A stretch of DNA of 64,000 nucleotides, taken from NCBI RefSeq assembly GCF_000264765.2, contig NZ_CP006664.1, positions 2,108,001-2,172,000 on the forward strand. Reading direction: 5' to 3'. The stretch is from Edwardsiella anguillarum ET080813. Lineage in GTDB: Bacteria > Pseudomonadota > Gammaproteobacteria > Enterobacterales > Enterobacteriaceae. The notes below the pieces were generated by a model. The model did not search any database. It was not told the origin of the DNA and saw nothing but the letters and a program-made list of their open reading frames with translations. A program made the translations under genes and the position numbers. Shown one piece after another: positions 30,606-40,476 of the stretch (its first letter is position 1; the number at the start of each line of letters is the position of its first letter).

Positions 30606-30843
30606 GAGCGACTTCCCACCGTTGTAATATCCACCGTTCTTATTAAATAAATTAGTCGCTTTCATCCGGCTGGTTTATTATCCAGTATAGGGTGTGCCTC
30701 GCCGCAGCGCCCGCCGCATGCGGCGATCGTGGGCAGACCGGGTGGGGCGCGTTTCCCGCATTGACGGACGAGGTGAGCGGGCCTGCGCGCCGCTCCCATC
30801 TTCGTTACCGGCCGGTAACGCGGCGTGATGAATAGAGGTATTC

Positions 30844-31266
30844 GTGCAGTTAACCAGTTTTACCGATTTTGGATTGCGCGCCTTGGTATACATGGCAGCG
30901 CTGCCGGAAGGGCAGATGACCAGTATCACCCAGGTGACGGAGGTCTATGGGGTGTCGCGCAATCATATGGTCAAGATAATCAACCAGCTGAGCCGGGCCG
31001 GCTTTGTGACCGCGGTGCGCGGTAAACATGGCGGAATCCGCCTGGGGCGGCCGGCTAGCGAGATCCGCATCGGCGACGTGGTGCGGGAGCTGGAGCCGCT
31101 GACGCTGGTTAACTGTTCGCAGGCGTTTTGCCATATTACCCCGGCGTGCCGTCTGAAGCAGGTGCTGCATCGGGCGACGGACGCCTTTCTGGCGGAGCTG
31201 GATTGCTGCACCCTGGCCGATCTGATCGAGCACAACCCACCGCTTTATAAACTGTTGCTGGTATAG
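30844..31266 (+). CDS. nsrR: Nitric-oxide-sensing repressor NsrR
   Basis: NsrR is an Rrf2-family [Fe-S] repressor that loses DNA binding when nitric oxide attacks its cluster, inducing NO-defence genes such as hmp and ytfE. The 140-aa protein begins [18 protein letters not shown]. The winged helix-turn-helix is N-terminal, and the cluster ligands are C91, C96 and C102. The start is GTG at 30844 after an AGAGG site. A probable target, ytfE, lies in this window with a matching operator. rnr follows after 39 bp. Confidence 0.97.
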   Translation: MQLTSFTDFGLRALVYMAALPEGQMTSITQVTEVYGVSRNHMVKIINQLSRAGFVTAVRGKHGGIRLGRPASEIRIGDVVRELEPLTLVNCSQAFCHITPACRLKQVLHRATDAFLAELDCCTLADLIEHNPPLYKLLLV

Positions 31267-31305
31267 CGCCGGCGGCAGAATGCTGATGACAACGGAGGAA
31301 CCCCA

Positions 31306-33756
31306 ATGTCACAAGATCCCTATCTGGAACGTGAAGCTGAAAAGTACGCCTCCCCGATCCCCAGCCGTGAATTTATCCTGATGCATCTGGCCAAGCGCAA
31401 GACGCCCGCCAGCCGAGAAGAGCTGGCCCAGGAGCTGTCGCTGAGCAGCGAGGAGGATCTGGAGGCATTGCGCCGTCGCCTGCGCGCCATGGAGCGTGAC
31501 GGGCAGCTGATTTTTACCCGCCGCCAGTGCTATGCCCTGCCGGAGCGGCTCGATCTGATTAAAGGAACGGTGATCGGTCACCGCGATGGCTTCGGCTTCC
31601 TGCGCAGCGAGGGGCAGAAAGAGGATCTCTATCTGTCGCCGGAGCAGATGAAGATGTGCATGCACGGCGACGTGATCCTGGCGCAGGTGACCGGCACCGA
31701 TCGGCGCGGGCGCAAAGAGGTGCGCGTGGTACGCGTGGTGGAGCCGCGCACCGGACTGATCGTCGGCCGCTACTTTACCGACGCCGGTACCGGTTTTGTG
31801 GTGCCGGACGATGGTCGTCTGAGCTTTGATATTCTGATCCCGTCGGATGCCATCGCCGGCGCCCGCATGGGCTATGTGGTGGTGGTCGAGCTGACCCAGC
31901 GTCCGACGCGGCGTACCAAGGCGGTCGGTAAGATCGTTGAGGTGCTCGGCGACAATATGGGCACCGGCATGGCGGTCGATATCGCCCTGCGCAGCCATGA
32001 CATTCCCCACGCCTGGCCGGAGCAGGTCGAGCGCCAAGTGGCCGATCTGAGCGAAGAGGTTCCCGAGGCCGCGAAGGTGGGACGTATCGATTTGCGCGAT
32101 CTGCCGCTGGTTACTATTGACGGTGAGGATGCGCGCGACTTCGACGATGCGGTGTACTGCGAGAAAAAACGCGGCGGCGGCTGGCGCCTGTGGGTCGCCA
32201 TTGCCGACGTCAGCTACTACGTGCGACCCAATACCGCGCTGGACCACGAGGCGCGCAGCCGCGGCAACTCGGTGTACTTTCCCTCTCAGGTGGTGCCGAT
32301 GCTGCCAGAGGTGCTCTCCAACGGGCTGTGCTCGCTGAACCCGCAGGTGGATCGTCTGTGCATGGTGTGCGAAATGACCATTGCCGCCAGCGGACGCCTC
32401 TCCTCCTATAAGTTTTATGAGGCGGTGATGAGCTCTCACGCGCGTCTGACCTACACCAAGGTGGCGCATATCCTGGCTGGAGATCCGGATCTGCGCGCGC
32501 AGTACCATGCGCTGGTCAAGCCGCTGGAGGAGCTGCACGCGCTGTATAAGGCGCTGGATCACGCCCGCGAAGAGCGCGGCGGCATCTCCTTTGAGACCGA
32601 AGAGGCTAAGTTTATCTTCAACGCCGAGCGGCGCATTGAGCGTATCGAGCCCACGGTGCGTAACGATGCCCATAAGCTGATCGAAGAGTGCATGATTCTG
32701 GCCAATATCTCGGCGGCGCGCTTTATGGAGAAAAACCACGAGCCGGCGCTGTTCCGTATTCATGACAAGCCCAGCGAAGACCATGTGATGGCGCTGCGTA
32801 CCGTCCTGGCGGAGCTGGGGCTTTCCCTGGGGGGCGGAACTCAGCCGGAGCCGAAGGACTATGCTCTGCTGATGGATAAGGTGGCGGATCGCCCCGACCA
32901 TGAGATGCTGCAAACGATGCTGCTGCGCTCCATGAAGCAGGCCGTATACGATCCAGAGAACCGCGGTCACTTCGGTCTGGCGCTGCAGGCCTATGCCCAC
33001 TTTACGTCGCCGATTCGCCGCTACCCCGACCTGTCGCTGCACCGCGGCATTAAATACCTGTTGGCGCGCGAGCATGGTCACACCGAGCGCTGGACGCCGA
33101 GCGGCGGCTGGCATTACCACACGGAAGACATGCTGCAGCTGGGGGAGCACTGCTCTATGACGGAGCGGCGCGCCGATGAGGCGACGCGCGATGTCTCCGA
33201 CTGGCTGAAGTGCGACTTTATGCAGGATCACGTCGGCCAGACCTACGGCGGCATCATCACCAGCGTTACCGGTTTTGGCTTCTTTGTCCGCCTCGACGAT
33301 CTATTTATCGATGGGCTGGTGCATGTATCGACTCTGGATAACGACTATTACCGCTTTGATCAGATAGGTCAGCGTCTGATCGGGGAGTCCTCCGGTCAGG
33401 TCTATCGGCTGGGCGATAAGGTAGAGGTGAAGGTCGACGCGGTGCATCTGGATGAGCGTAAGATCGACTTCGCCCTGATCTCGACGGCGCGCGGCGTGCG
33501 CGGCGCGGGTAAGACGGCCCGGAACAAGGCGCGTCAGGCGAACGGCGGGACGGAGAAGAAGCCGTCGCGCAGCGCCCGGCGCGGTGGTAAGATGCCGGCC
33601 AATTTTGCGCCGGATAGCGTTCAGCGCCGCGGCGATGAGGCCGCACCCGCTAAGAAAGGCAGGGGAAAAGGCAAAGGTAAAAAGCCGTCGGTTCAGACGC
33701 GTAACATCGCCGCGTCGACCAAGGCCAAGCGGGCGCGGAAGAAAACGACCGACTAA
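31306..33756 (+). CDS. rnr: Exoribonuclease R
   Basis: RNase R is a processive 3'-5' exonuclease that degrades structured RNA and acts in trans-translation and cold shock. The 816-aa protein has an N-terminal helix-turn-helix (to about 85), cold-shock domains, and the RNB catalytic domain. The metal-binding aspartates are in [13 protein letters not shown], around residues 272-283. An S1 domain (about 640-725) and a Lys/Arg-rich tail complete it. The ATG follows a GGAGG site. The very long antisense reading across this gene is a codon-bias shadow. Confidence 0.98.
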   Translation: MSQDPYLEREAEKYASPIPSREFILMHLAKRKTPASREELAQELSLSSEEDLEALRRRLRAMERDGQLIFTRRQCYALPERLDLIKGTVIGHRDGFGFLRSEGQKEDLYLSPEQMKMCMHGDVILAQVTGTDRRGRKEVRVVRVVEPRTGLIVGRYFTDAGTGFVVPDDGRLSFDILIPSDAIAGARMGYVVVVELTQRPTRRTKAVGKIVEVLGDNMGTGMAVDIALRSHDIPHAWPEQVERQVADLSEEVPEAAKVGRIDLRDLPLVTIDGEDARDFDDAVYCEKKRGGGWRLWVAIADVSYYVRPNTALDHEARSRGNSVYFPSQVVPMLPEVLSNGLCSLNPQVDRLCMVCEMTIAASGRLSSYKFYEAVMSSHARLTYTKVAHILAGDPDLRAQYHALVKPLEELHALYKALDHAREERGGISFETEEAKFIFNAERRIERIEPTVRNDAHKLIEECMILANISAARFMEKNHEPALFRIHDKPSEDHVMALRTVLAELGLSLGGGTQPEPKDYALLMDKVADRPDHEMLQTMLLRSMKQAVYDPENRGHFGLALQAYAHFTSPIRRYPDLSLHRGIKYLLAREHGHTERWTPSGGWHYHTEDMLQLGEHCSMTERRADEATRDVSDWLKCDFMQDHVGQTYGGIITSVTGFGFFVRLDDLFIDGLVHVSTLDNDYYRFDQIGQRLIGESSGQVYRLGDKVEVKVDAVHLDERKIDFALISTARGVRGAGKTARNKARQANGGTEKKPSRSARRGGKMPANFAPDSVQRRGDEAAPAKKGRGKGKGKKPSVQTRNIAASTKAKRARKKTTD

Positions 33757-33846
33757 TGCGCGATACGGACGATATCCCTATTGTCGATTAACCCATCATA
33801 ACGCCGGCCCCTTGGGGGTCGGCGGTGAGCAATAAACCAGATAATT

Positions 33847-34590
33847 ATGAGTGAAATCATTTACGGTATTCATGCCGTTAAGGCCCTGCTGGAGCAGGAT
33901 CCGCAGCGCTTCCTCGACGTATTCGTGATGAAGGGACGCGAGGATCGCCGGCTGCTGCCGCTGCTGCAGCAGCTGGAGGAGTGCGGTATCCGGGTACAGG
34001 TCGCCCAGCGTCAGTGGCTGGATGAGAAGGTCGAAGGGGCGGTACACCAGGGGATCGTGGCACGCGTGAAGCCGGGACGACAGTATCAGGAAAACGATCT
34101 GCCGGACCTGCTGGCCGGGCTCGAGCACCCGCCGTTCCTACTGATCCTCGATGGGGTCACGGATCCGCATAATCTGGGCGCCTGCCTGCGCAGCGCCGAC
34201 GCCGCCGGTGTGGATGCGGTGATTGTGCCGCGTGACCGCTCCGCTCAGCTGAATGCGATCGCCAAAAAGGTTGCCTGCGGCGCGGCGGAAAACGTGCCGC
34301 TGATCCGGGTCACCAATCTGGCGCGCACGATACGTCTGCTGCAGCAGGAGAACATCTGGATCGTCGGCACCGCCGGTGAGGCGGATCACAGCCTGTATCA
34401 AAGCCGGATGACCGGCGCGATGGCGCTGGTGATGGGGGCGGAGGGCGACGGTATGCGCCGCTTAACCCGTGAGCACTGCGATGAGCTGATCAGCATCCCG
34501 ATGGCGGGCAGCGTCTCGTCGCTTAACGTCTCGGTAGCGACCGGTATCTGCCTATTTGAGGCGGTGCGTCAGCGTAGCACCAAGGCCTAA
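33847..34590 (+). CDS. rlmB: 23S rRNA (guanosine-2251-2'-O)-methyltransferase
   Basis: RlmB methylates the ribose of G2251 in the peptidyl-transferase P-loop. The 247-aa protein has an N-terminal L30e-like substrate-binding domain (about 1-75). The SpoU knotted methyltransferase domain shows motif 1 [19 protein letters not shown], motif 2 [13 protein letters not shown] and motif 3 [18 protein letters not shown]. It lies 90 bp after rnr, as in E. coli. Confidence 0.98.
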   Translation: MSEIIYGIHAVKALLEQDPQRFLDVFVMKGREDRRLLPLLQQLEECGIRVQVAQRQWLDEKVEGAVHQGIVARVKPGRQYQENDLPDLLAGLEHPPFLLILDGVTDPHNLGACLRSADAAGVDAVIVPRDRSAQLNAIAKKVACGAAENVPLIRVTNLARTIRLLQQENIWIVGTAGEADHSLYQSRMTGAMALVMGAEGDGMRRLTREHCDELISIPMAGSVSSLNVSVATGICLFEAVRQRSTKA

Positions 34591-34617
34591 CGAGGCGCGT
34601 CGCGGGCGGCGGGCGGC

Positions 34618-34893
34618 TCAGCGGTAGAGCGCGGCCGTCGCCTGCCATCCCTGCTGACCGTCGCTTTCCCACATGTGTAGAATGCGGTAATAGCGGGCGC
34701 CGCGCTGGTCTGCCTGGTGAGCGATGCTCCGTTCGACATCCTGGGGATTGCCCAGGATCCCCCTGAGGGAGATCATCCCCATCCTACTGAGATCGGTGAC
34801 GAGATCGGCTCGGGCATATTCGGCCGACTGCGCCGAGGTGCCGATCAGACCAATAGAGAAAAGCAGCGATGTGAGTAGCGGGGAACGGCTCAT
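34618..34893 (-). CDS. yjfN: Secreted YhcN/BhsA-type (DUF1471) protein, YjfN-like
   Basis: The 91-aa protein has a signal peptide (MSRSPLLTSLLFSIGLIGTS, cut after AQSA) and a single DUF1471 domain. It shows the typical pattern of GNPQDVERSIAHQADQRGARYYRI and a C-terminal TAALYR. E. coli YjfN has the same length and is reported to act with the periplasmic protease DegP, which I only recall from the family. The start at 34893 follows GGAGG; an upstream in-frame ATG would add a non-signal extension. It is convergent with rlmB. Confidence 0.85.
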   Translation of the reverse strand: MSRSPLLTSLLFSIGLIGTSAQSAEYARADLVTDLSRMGMISLRGILGNPQDVERSIAHQADQRGARYYRILHMWESDGQQGWQATAALYR

Positions 34894-34984
34894 GGCAGCC
34901 TCCAGGTAAGGGTCCGTTATGGACATGGACTTTGGCTGCACCGTCCCTCCTCATTGCTTCACCGTGACGCGGTGAACGCGCGGC

Positions 34985-35030
34985 CAAAAAATCTACACAG
35001 CCGTTTTATAATGAAACAGTGGGTGTAGAC
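34985..35030 (-). terminator. Possible terminator of bsmA
   Basis: A 7-bp inverted repeat (TCTACAC / GTGTAGA, at 34992-34998 and 35023-35029) has a 24-base spacer. On the minus strand it is followed by six T's, about 40 bases past the bsmA stop. The long loop makes this tentative. Confidence 0.4.
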
Positions 35031-35069
35031 TTTTATTGGCAGTATGTAAATTTTGTTAAAAACAGCGGC

Positions 35070-35381
35070 TTAGCGGTACAGCGTCGCCACGCTATACCAC
35101 TGGCCCGGCACCCCGGTCTCCTGCAGCATCACAATATAGTAATAGCGGGCGCCGGCGGCATCCGCCCTCTGCTGAATAACCTCCTGAACATTCATCGGGC
35201 TGCCATAGACACTGGCGCTAATATTCCACATTTTACTCAGCCCTTCGGTCTGGTTACGGCGCAGCTCCTGCGCGTGGCCTGCGATCGGCGGCGGCGGCGG
35301 CATCGGCTTGCCGTCCATTACGCTGCAGGCCCCCAGCAGCAGGGTCAACAGAATGGTCAGGGTCAGTTTGCAGGTTTTCAT
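35070..35381 (-). CDS. bsmA: DUF1471 lipoprotein BsmA
   Basis: The 103-aa protein has a lipoprotein signal peptide with lipobox LGAC (lipidated cysteine at residue 19), a short Pro-rich segment (PMPPPPPI), and a C-terminal DUF1471 domain ending WYSVATLYR. The family is small, envelope-located and stress- or biofilm-related. BsmA (YjfO) is described as a biofilm peroxide-resistance protein. Assignment rests on the lipobox, the domain and the position next to yjfP. The ribosome-binding site is weak. Confidence 0.8.
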   Translation of the reverse strand: MKTCKLTLTILLTLLLGACSVMDGKPMPPPPPIAGHAQELRRNQTEGLSKMWNISASVYGSPMNVQEVIQQRADAAGARYYYIVMLQETGVPGQWYSVATLYR

Positions 35382-35554
35382 CGGGCGGTCCGTTGGCTGG
35401 AAAAAGGATAGTGATGATTATCTTAGCGCTGTCTGATGCGGATTTCCCGGAGAAACGCCGCATTGCGCGCGCACGCGCAGAGGATACGAGAGCTTGTCTG
35501 AATGCGCTGGTCGGGCGATGATGCGTTTTTGCTATGTGTATCGAGAGGCTGTCG

Positions 35555-36304
35555 ATGGTTGAAATGTTCGAACAGACGGTGGGCGGGATTCCGCTGCTGC
35601 ACGCCGTACCCGCGGGTCAGCGCGACAGCGCTTTGCCGACGATCTTTTTTTATCATGGGTTTACCTCCTCTAAGGAGATGTACTCCTATTTTGGCTATGC
35701 CTTTGCCGCCGCGGGATTTCGCGTACTGCTGCCGGAGGCGGATATGCACGGTAGCCGTTATGACGGCGATGAGCGCCGCCGCCTGGCCCATTTCTGGGAC
35801 ATTCTAAAATCGAATATCGATGAGCTGCCGTCGCTGTATGACCATTTCCTGAGCGCGGGGCTGATTCTGGACGGGCGGGTGGGGGTCGCGGGCGCCTCGC
35901 TGGGCGGAATGACGGCGCTGGGCGCCAAGGCCCGCTATCCCTGGCTACGCGCCACCGCCAGCTTTATGGGATCGGGCTTTTATCTGTCGCTGTCGCAGCG
36001 CCTGTTTCCCCGTCAGCATCAGCCAACTGAGGATGAGCGGGAGTGGGTTCGCCAGCGGGTGAGTGCGCTGGCCGACTATGACGTCAGCGGCCGTCTGGCG
36101 CAGCTGGCGGATAGGCCGCTGCTGATTTGGCACGGTTTGGCGGATGATCTGGTGCCCGCGGCCGAGAGCCAGCGTCTGGTGCAGGCGTTGACGTCGCATC
36201 ATCTGATGGATAACGTCAGCGTGGTGACCGAGCCGGGGATTGCCCATAAGATCACGGCGTCGGCGCTGGCCTGCGGTACGGCGTTTTTTAGTCGTCGCCT
36301 GTAA
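35555..36304 (+). CDS. yjfP: Carboxylesterase YjfP
   Basis: YjfP is an alpha/beta-hydrolase with esterase activity on short acyl substrates; the physiological substrate is unknown. The 249-aa protein equals E. coli length. It has the oxyanion segment FFYHGFTSSKEMY, the nucleophile elbow GASLGG (serine near 117), an acid-loop candidate in LLIWHGLADDLVP, and a terminal histidine in GIAHKIT. I chose the ATG at 35555 (MVEMFEQ), preceded by GAGAGG with good spacing; an ATG seven codons earlier has no such site. It is divergent from bsmA. Confidence 0.92.
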   Translation: MVEMFEQTVGGIPLLHAVPAGQRDSALPTIFFYHGFTSSKEMYSYFGYAFAAAGFRVLLPEADMHGSRYDGDERRRLAHFWDILKSNIDELPSLYDHFLSAGLILDGRVGVAGASLGGMTALGAKARYPWLRATASFMGSGFYLSLSQRLFPRQHQPTEDEREWVRQRVSALADYDVSGRLAQLADRPLLIWHGLADDLVPAAESQRLVQALTSHHLMDNVSVVTEPGIAHKITASALACGTAFFSRRL

Positions 36305-36307
36305 GAT

Positions 36308-36333
36308 AGCGCCGCGCCCTGCGGCGCGGCGCT
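36308..36333. repeat. Perfect GC-rich inverted repeat after yjfP
   Basis: An 11-base arm (AGCGCCGCGCC, then its complement) forms a very stable hairpin between the convergent yjfP and yjfY genes. There is no T-run, so it is not a standard terminator, but it may block transcription or RNA decay from either side. Confidence 0.5.
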
Positions 36334-36342
36334 AAGGGGGCG

Positions 36343-36612
36343 TCAGTGGTAGAGTACGGCGCTGACGTGGATTTGCCCGTGAGAGAGCGGTTCATGAATC
36401 GCGATGATCTGGTAGTAGGCGGCGCTGTTAGCGTCGGCCTGCGCCCGAATATCGCCCATGGCATCCTGCACGTTAATGACATCGTGATTGACGCTGATGA
36501 CGGCAAACTCACGGGCCGGCATGGCGTCTCCCTGGCTGGCGCTGATTTCAGTGGCCGCCGCGGCGCTGCCGCACAGCAGACACAGTGTGATGAAAGCGAA
36601 GGCAGATTTCAT
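36343..36612 (-). CDS. yjfY: Secreted DUF1471 protein, YjfY-like
   Basis: The 89-aa protein has a signal peptide (MKSAFAFITLCLLCGSAAAA). The DUF1471 domain shows VISVNHDVINVQDAMGDIRAQADANSAAYYQII and ends IHVSAVLYH. It aligns with E. coli YjfY and holds the same place upstream of rpsF on the opposite strand. The function is unknown. A GGAGG site precedes the ATG, and a strong CRP-like site lies about 55 bp upstream. Confidence 0.85.
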   Translation of the reverse strand: MKSAFAFITLCLLCGSAAAATEISASQGDAMPAREFAVISVNHDVINVQDAMGDIRAQADANSAAYYQIIAIHEPLSHGQIHVSAVLYH

Positions 36613-36665
36613 CGGAGGCTCCTTACGGATGGGATCCGTATTGTCTGATGAGCATCGTCCTGATG

Positions 36666-36687
36666 ATATGTGATTTGTATCACGGTT
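36666..36687 (-). promoter_or_regulatory. CRP-like operator upstream of yjfY
   Basis: The core TGTGATTTGTATCACG (36669-36684) matches nine of ten fixed bases of TGTGA-N6-TCACA. Its centre lies about 64 bp before the yjfY start codon, a position suited to class I or II activation. Confidence 0.65.
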
Positions 36688-36785
36688 TAACCCTCTACCT
36701 TAACTGTAGCAGCGCCACGACGGTTGTCCGTTCGTCTTTTGTATCCAATTGTCTCCGGCGGCGCAGAATTAATTTGCGCGATGGC

Positions 36786-36814
36786 TTGAGTTTCCCCCCC
36801 AGCATCAGTATTAT
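36786..36814 (+). promoter_or_regulatory. Promoter of the rpsF-priB-rpsR-rplI operon
   Basis: A -35 TTGAGT (36786-36791) and a -10 TATTAT (36809-36814) are separated by 17 bp and precede a leader of about 90 bases. Confidence 0.6.
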
Positions 36815-36852
36815 GACGCGTCATTTTTCAGCCGCCCACAAATACGTTCCTT

Positions 36853-36887
36853 GCCTCCATGGGCTGCGGCTGACCCCGACAGGAGGC
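36853..36887 (+). promoter_or_regulatory. Candidate S6:S18 autoregulatory leader hairpin
   Basis: The arms GCCTCC (36853-36858) and GGAGGC (36882-36887) enclose GGGCTGCGGCTGACCCCGA, which contains a CCG trinucleotide and a smaller GGG/CCC stem. A CCG-containing hairpin in the rpsF leader is the known S6:S18 binding motif that mimics 16S rRNA and feeds back on this operon. The match is by shape and position only. Confidence 0.5.
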
Positions 36888-36901
36888 TGAATAATCCGTA
36901 A

Positions 36902-37309
<408 letters not shown>

Positions 37310-37317
37310 TTGTCGCA

Positions 37318-37867
<550 letters not shown>

Positions 37868-37909
37868 TCGGCCGCGTTGTCAATTAACGACTTTTGAGAG
37901 GATAAGGTA

Positions 37910-38359
37910 ATGCAAGTTATTCTGCTTGATAAGGTAGCAAACCTGGGTAGCCTGGGTGATCAGGTTAACGTTAAAGCAGGTTACGCTCGTAACTTCCTGG
38001 TTCCGACGGGCAAAGCTGTCCCGGCAACCAAGAAAAACGTCGAGTTCTTTGAAGCACGTCGCGCAGATCTGGAAGCCAAACTGGCCGAAACCCTGTCTGC
38101 TGCTGAAGCACGCGCTGTCAAGATCAATGAACTGGCCACCGTTACCATCGCGTCCAAAGCGGGCGATGAAGGTAAACTGTTCGGTTCTATCGGTACTCGT
38201 GACATCGCCGATGCAGTGACCGCTGCCGGTGTTGCAGTCGCGAAAAGCGAAGTTCGCCTGCCGAATGGCGTGCTGCGTACCCTGGGTGATCACGAAGTTC
38301 ACTTCCAGGTTCACAGCGACGTATTCGCACAGCTGAACGTCGTTGTTGTTGCTGAGTAA
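37910..38359 (+). CDS. rplI: 50S ribosomal protein L9
   Basis: L9 binds 23S rRNA near the L1 stalk and extends a long helix from the 50S subunit. The 149-aa protein begins [22 protein letters not shown]. The N-terminal rRNA-binding domain, the connecting helix (about 41-75) and the C-terminal domain are all present. A GAGAGGATAAGG site precedes the ATG. A strong terminator closes the operon. Confidence 0.99.
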   Translation: MQVILLDKVANLGSLGDQVNVKAGYARNFLVPTGKAVPATKKNVEFFEARRADLEAKLAETLSAAEARAVKINELATVTIASKAGDEGKLFGSIGTRDIADAVTAAGVAVAKSEVRLPNGVLRTLGDHEVHFQVHSDVFAQLNVVVVAE

Positions 38360-38378
38360 TTTACTCGTGCAATAACCC

Positions 38379-38411
38379 AAAACGCCGGCCTTGCGCCGGC
38401 GTTTTGCTTTT
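38379..38411 (+). terminator. Terminator of the rpsF-rplI operon
   Basis: A stem AAAACGCCGGC / GCCGGCGTTTT with a short loop is followed by GCTTTTC, about 20 bases past rplI. Confidence 0.88.
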
Positions 38412-38556
38412 CTGGCCGCCCTGCGGCATGTACCATGGTAGGTTCTGACGGGTGTCTCAACGACAGGGCGCGTCGCGGCGGAACGCAGGAGCTATCCCTG
38501 GCCATCTACGCCAGCGCGGCGGTGGGACACCGGATCTCATCTGCGGAGGCAATATC

Positions 38557-38925
38557 ATGGCACCGATCGCGCTGCAGCGGGTGTATGACGTGCGGGCACC
38601 CTTTTCTCCCCATACTTTTCTTACCGACCGTCTGTGGCCGCGCGGTATCGCCAAGGCGCGCCTGGAGGGTGTCAGCTGGCTGAAAGAGGTCGCCCCGTCG
38701 ACGGCGCTGCGTCAGGCGTTTCACCATGCGCAGTTGGACTGGCCCGCCTTCGTCGCTCGCTACCGAGACGAGCTGGCGGTCAATCCACGGGCCTGGCTGC
38801 CGCTGGTGCTGCTGCTGCGCCAGGGAGAGTCGCTGACGCTGCTGTACGGCAGCCGCGATAGCCAGTGCAATCAGGCCGTGGCTCTACGCGACTGGCTGCT
38901 GGAGCAGCTTAGCGCAGGCGAATAA
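38557..38925 (+). CDS. DUF488 family protein (YeaO-like)
   Basis: The 122-aa protein starts MAPIALQRVYDVRAPF and has the family hallmarks: the N-terminal KRVYD-like strand, LTDRLWPRGIAKA, SWLKEVAPSTALRQAFHH, and the late LLYGSRDSQCNQAVALRDWL. E. coli YeaO is similar in size but lies elsewhere. The biochemical function of DUF488 proteins is not established. I chose the ATG at 38557 because it follows GGAGG. Its last 17 bases overlap the end of convergent ytfB. Confidence 0.85.
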   Translation: MAPIALQRVYDVRAPFSPHTFLTDRLWPRGIAKARLEGVSWLKEVAPSTALRQAFHHAQLDWPAFVARYRDELAVNPRAWLPLVLLLRQGESLTLLYGSRDSQCNQAVALRDWLLEQLSAGE

Positions 38926-39553
38926 AGCTGCCGTCGCTTTCCCGGCGGAAGGTGACTTGACGATCGTCCGTGGTCTCGAGTTTTAAGGCGAGGATTTGCC
39001 CCTGGGGGCCGCGGCGGATCATGACGTGCTGTCCTGCCTTGAGGTTGCTCAGCGGGCGATCATCGCCTTCGACCCGCGCCATGGCAAAGGCATCGGTGAC
39101 GTCAAGATTATGCTCCCGCAGCAGCTGGGCCAGGGTTTGTCCCGGCAGGATCGGGTAGGCTTGCCAGTCGTTGACTTCCGGGGAGATTGGCGCTGCGCGC
39201 TGCGGCTGCAGCGTGGCCTGCATTGATGATTCCGTCGTCTGGATCGCGGGAGACGGCGTGGGCGGCGCCGCGTCATCGCTGGGCCACAGTAGCGCCAGCA
39301 GCAGCACGGCGCTGGCGACGGTGAGCCAGCGACGGTGGAAGGCAGGCAGCGGCGCCATCCAGTCGAATTGATCCGGACAGTGCCAGAGCGCGCGCAGCGC
39401 CGCCCGGCACTGCCGCGGTATGCAGCGCAGATCCTCTTTCCGCGGCCGCGCGGCGGGCAGGGCGATCCCCTGGCACAGACGCCGCCATATATCCTGGATA
39501 GCTACGCCGCTACAGGCGGGTACCTTGTGCTTTTTGGGCGCAATTCTGCCCAT
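38909..39553 (-). CDS. ytfB: OapA-family cell-division/envelope protein YtfB
   Basis: The 214-aa protein has a cytoplasmic N-terminus, one transmembrane helix (about 95-111, WLTVASAVLLLALLW), and a periplasmic C-terminal OapA/LysM-like domain. That domain includes YPILPGQTLAQLLREHNL and ends in RRESDGSFIRLR. E. coli YtfB is a septal glycan-binding protein that causes filamentation when overproduced. The start at 39553 (MGRIAPKKHK) follows GAGAGG; it gives nearly E. coli length (212). Longer in-frame readings upstream lack support. Confidence 0.88.
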   Translation of the reverse strand: MGRIAPKKHKVPACSGVAIQDIWRRLCQGIALPAARPRKEDLRCIPRQCRAALRALWHCPDQFDWMAPLPAFHRRWLTVASAVLLLALLWPSDDAAPPTPSPAIQTTESSMQATLQPQRAAPISPEVNDWQAYPILPGQTLAQLLREHNLDVTDAFAMARVEGDDRPLSNLKAGQHVMIRRGPQGQILALKLETTDDRQVTFRRESDGSFIRLR

Positions 39554-39801
39554 GTTAACCTCTCTACCATGACAGGCCGCTATCTCCGTGGCCACGCTTA
39601 GCCTATATGCTTTGGGTCGACAGAAACAGGATAACAATCCGAAAGATCCGGCCGGCTTAGGCGCGGCGGACGCGAGCGGTATGCTTACGGCTATTGTTTC
39701 TTTTTCGCTGACAAAAGTCACCCTTACGGCGACAAGATTTTACCCATTGCGGTCGCGCTGTTATGCTGCGCGTTCTACTTTCAGTGACTAAAGGAAACAT
39801 C

Positions 39802-40422
39802 ATGTCGACCCCTGCTTTTGACAGTATAGAAGCGCAAGCAAGTTATGGTATTGGCCTCCAGGTCGGTCAGCAGCTTAATGAGTCCGGTCTGCAGGGTCTG
39901 CAGCCGGAAGCGCTGCTGGCGGGGCTGCGCGATGCGATGGAAGGCAATGCGCCGGCGGTACCGGTCGAGACGGTTCACCGCGCGCTGCGCGAGATCCATG
40001 AGCGCGCTGACGCGGTGCGCCGTGAGCAGCAGAAAGCGCTGGCGGAAGCCGGGGAGCGTTTCCTGGCGGAGAACGCGCAGCAGGATGACGTAACCGTCAC
40101 GGAGTCAGGGCTGCAGTTTAAAGTGCTGAAGCAGGGTGAGGGCGCGATTCCGTCCCGTCAGGATAAAGTCCGGGTACACTACACCGGTCGTCTGGTCGAC
40201 GGTACGGTGTTTGACAGCTCTGAGCAGCGCGGTGAGCCGGCAGAATTTCCGGTGGGCGGCGTTATCGCCGGTTGGATTGAGGCGCTGAGCATGATGCCGG
40301 TCGGCTCGCGCTGGCAGCTGTATATTCCGCACCAGCTGGCCTATGGCGAGCGCGGCGCCGGCGCCGCTATCGCGCCGTACAGCGCGCTGGTTTTTGACGT
40401 CGAACTGCTGGATATTCTGTAA
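39802..40422 (+). CDS. fklB: FKBP-type peptidyl-prolyl isomerase FklB (FKBP22)
   Basis: FklB is a dimeric FKBP22 that catalyses prolyl cis-trans isomerisation. The 206-aa protein begins [20 protein letters not shown]. An N-terminal dimerisation domain (to about 85) is joined by a long helix to the C-terminal FKBP domain (about 110-206). Active-site segments [26 protein letters not shown] and [16 protein letters not shown] are present. No signal peptide is seen. The start at 39802 gives exactly the E. coli length and follows AAGGAAAC. Confidence 0.97.
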   Translation: MSTPAFDSIEAQASYGIGLQVGQQLNESGLQGLQPEALLAGLRDAMEGNAPAVPVETVHRALREIHERADAVRREQQKALAEAGERFLAENAQQDDVTVTESGLQFKVLKQGEGAIPSRQDKVRVHYTGRLVDGTVFDSSEQRGEPAEFPVGGVIAGWIEALSMMPVGSRWQLYIPHQLAYGERGAGAAIAPYSALVFDVELLDIL

Positions 40423-40434
40423 TTTGAGTCTGTC

Positions 40435-40468
40435 GCGGGGCCGCACGCCGTGTGGCCCCGTTTTTTTT
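40435..40468 (+). terminator. Terminator of fklB
   Basis: A GC-rich stem with arms CGGGGCC / TGGCCCCG, separated by a GCACGCCGTG loop region, is followed by eight T's, about 14 bases past the fklB stop. Confidence 0.85.
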
Positions 40469-40476
40469 GGGTGCTT

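Noticed and set aside
31309-33231. A 640-codon minus-strand open frame opposite rnr
   Set aside because: It lies wholly inside a clear RNase R gene, has low-complexity His/Gln/Arg-rich translation, no family features and no ribosome-binding site. It is a shadow of GC-rich codon use.
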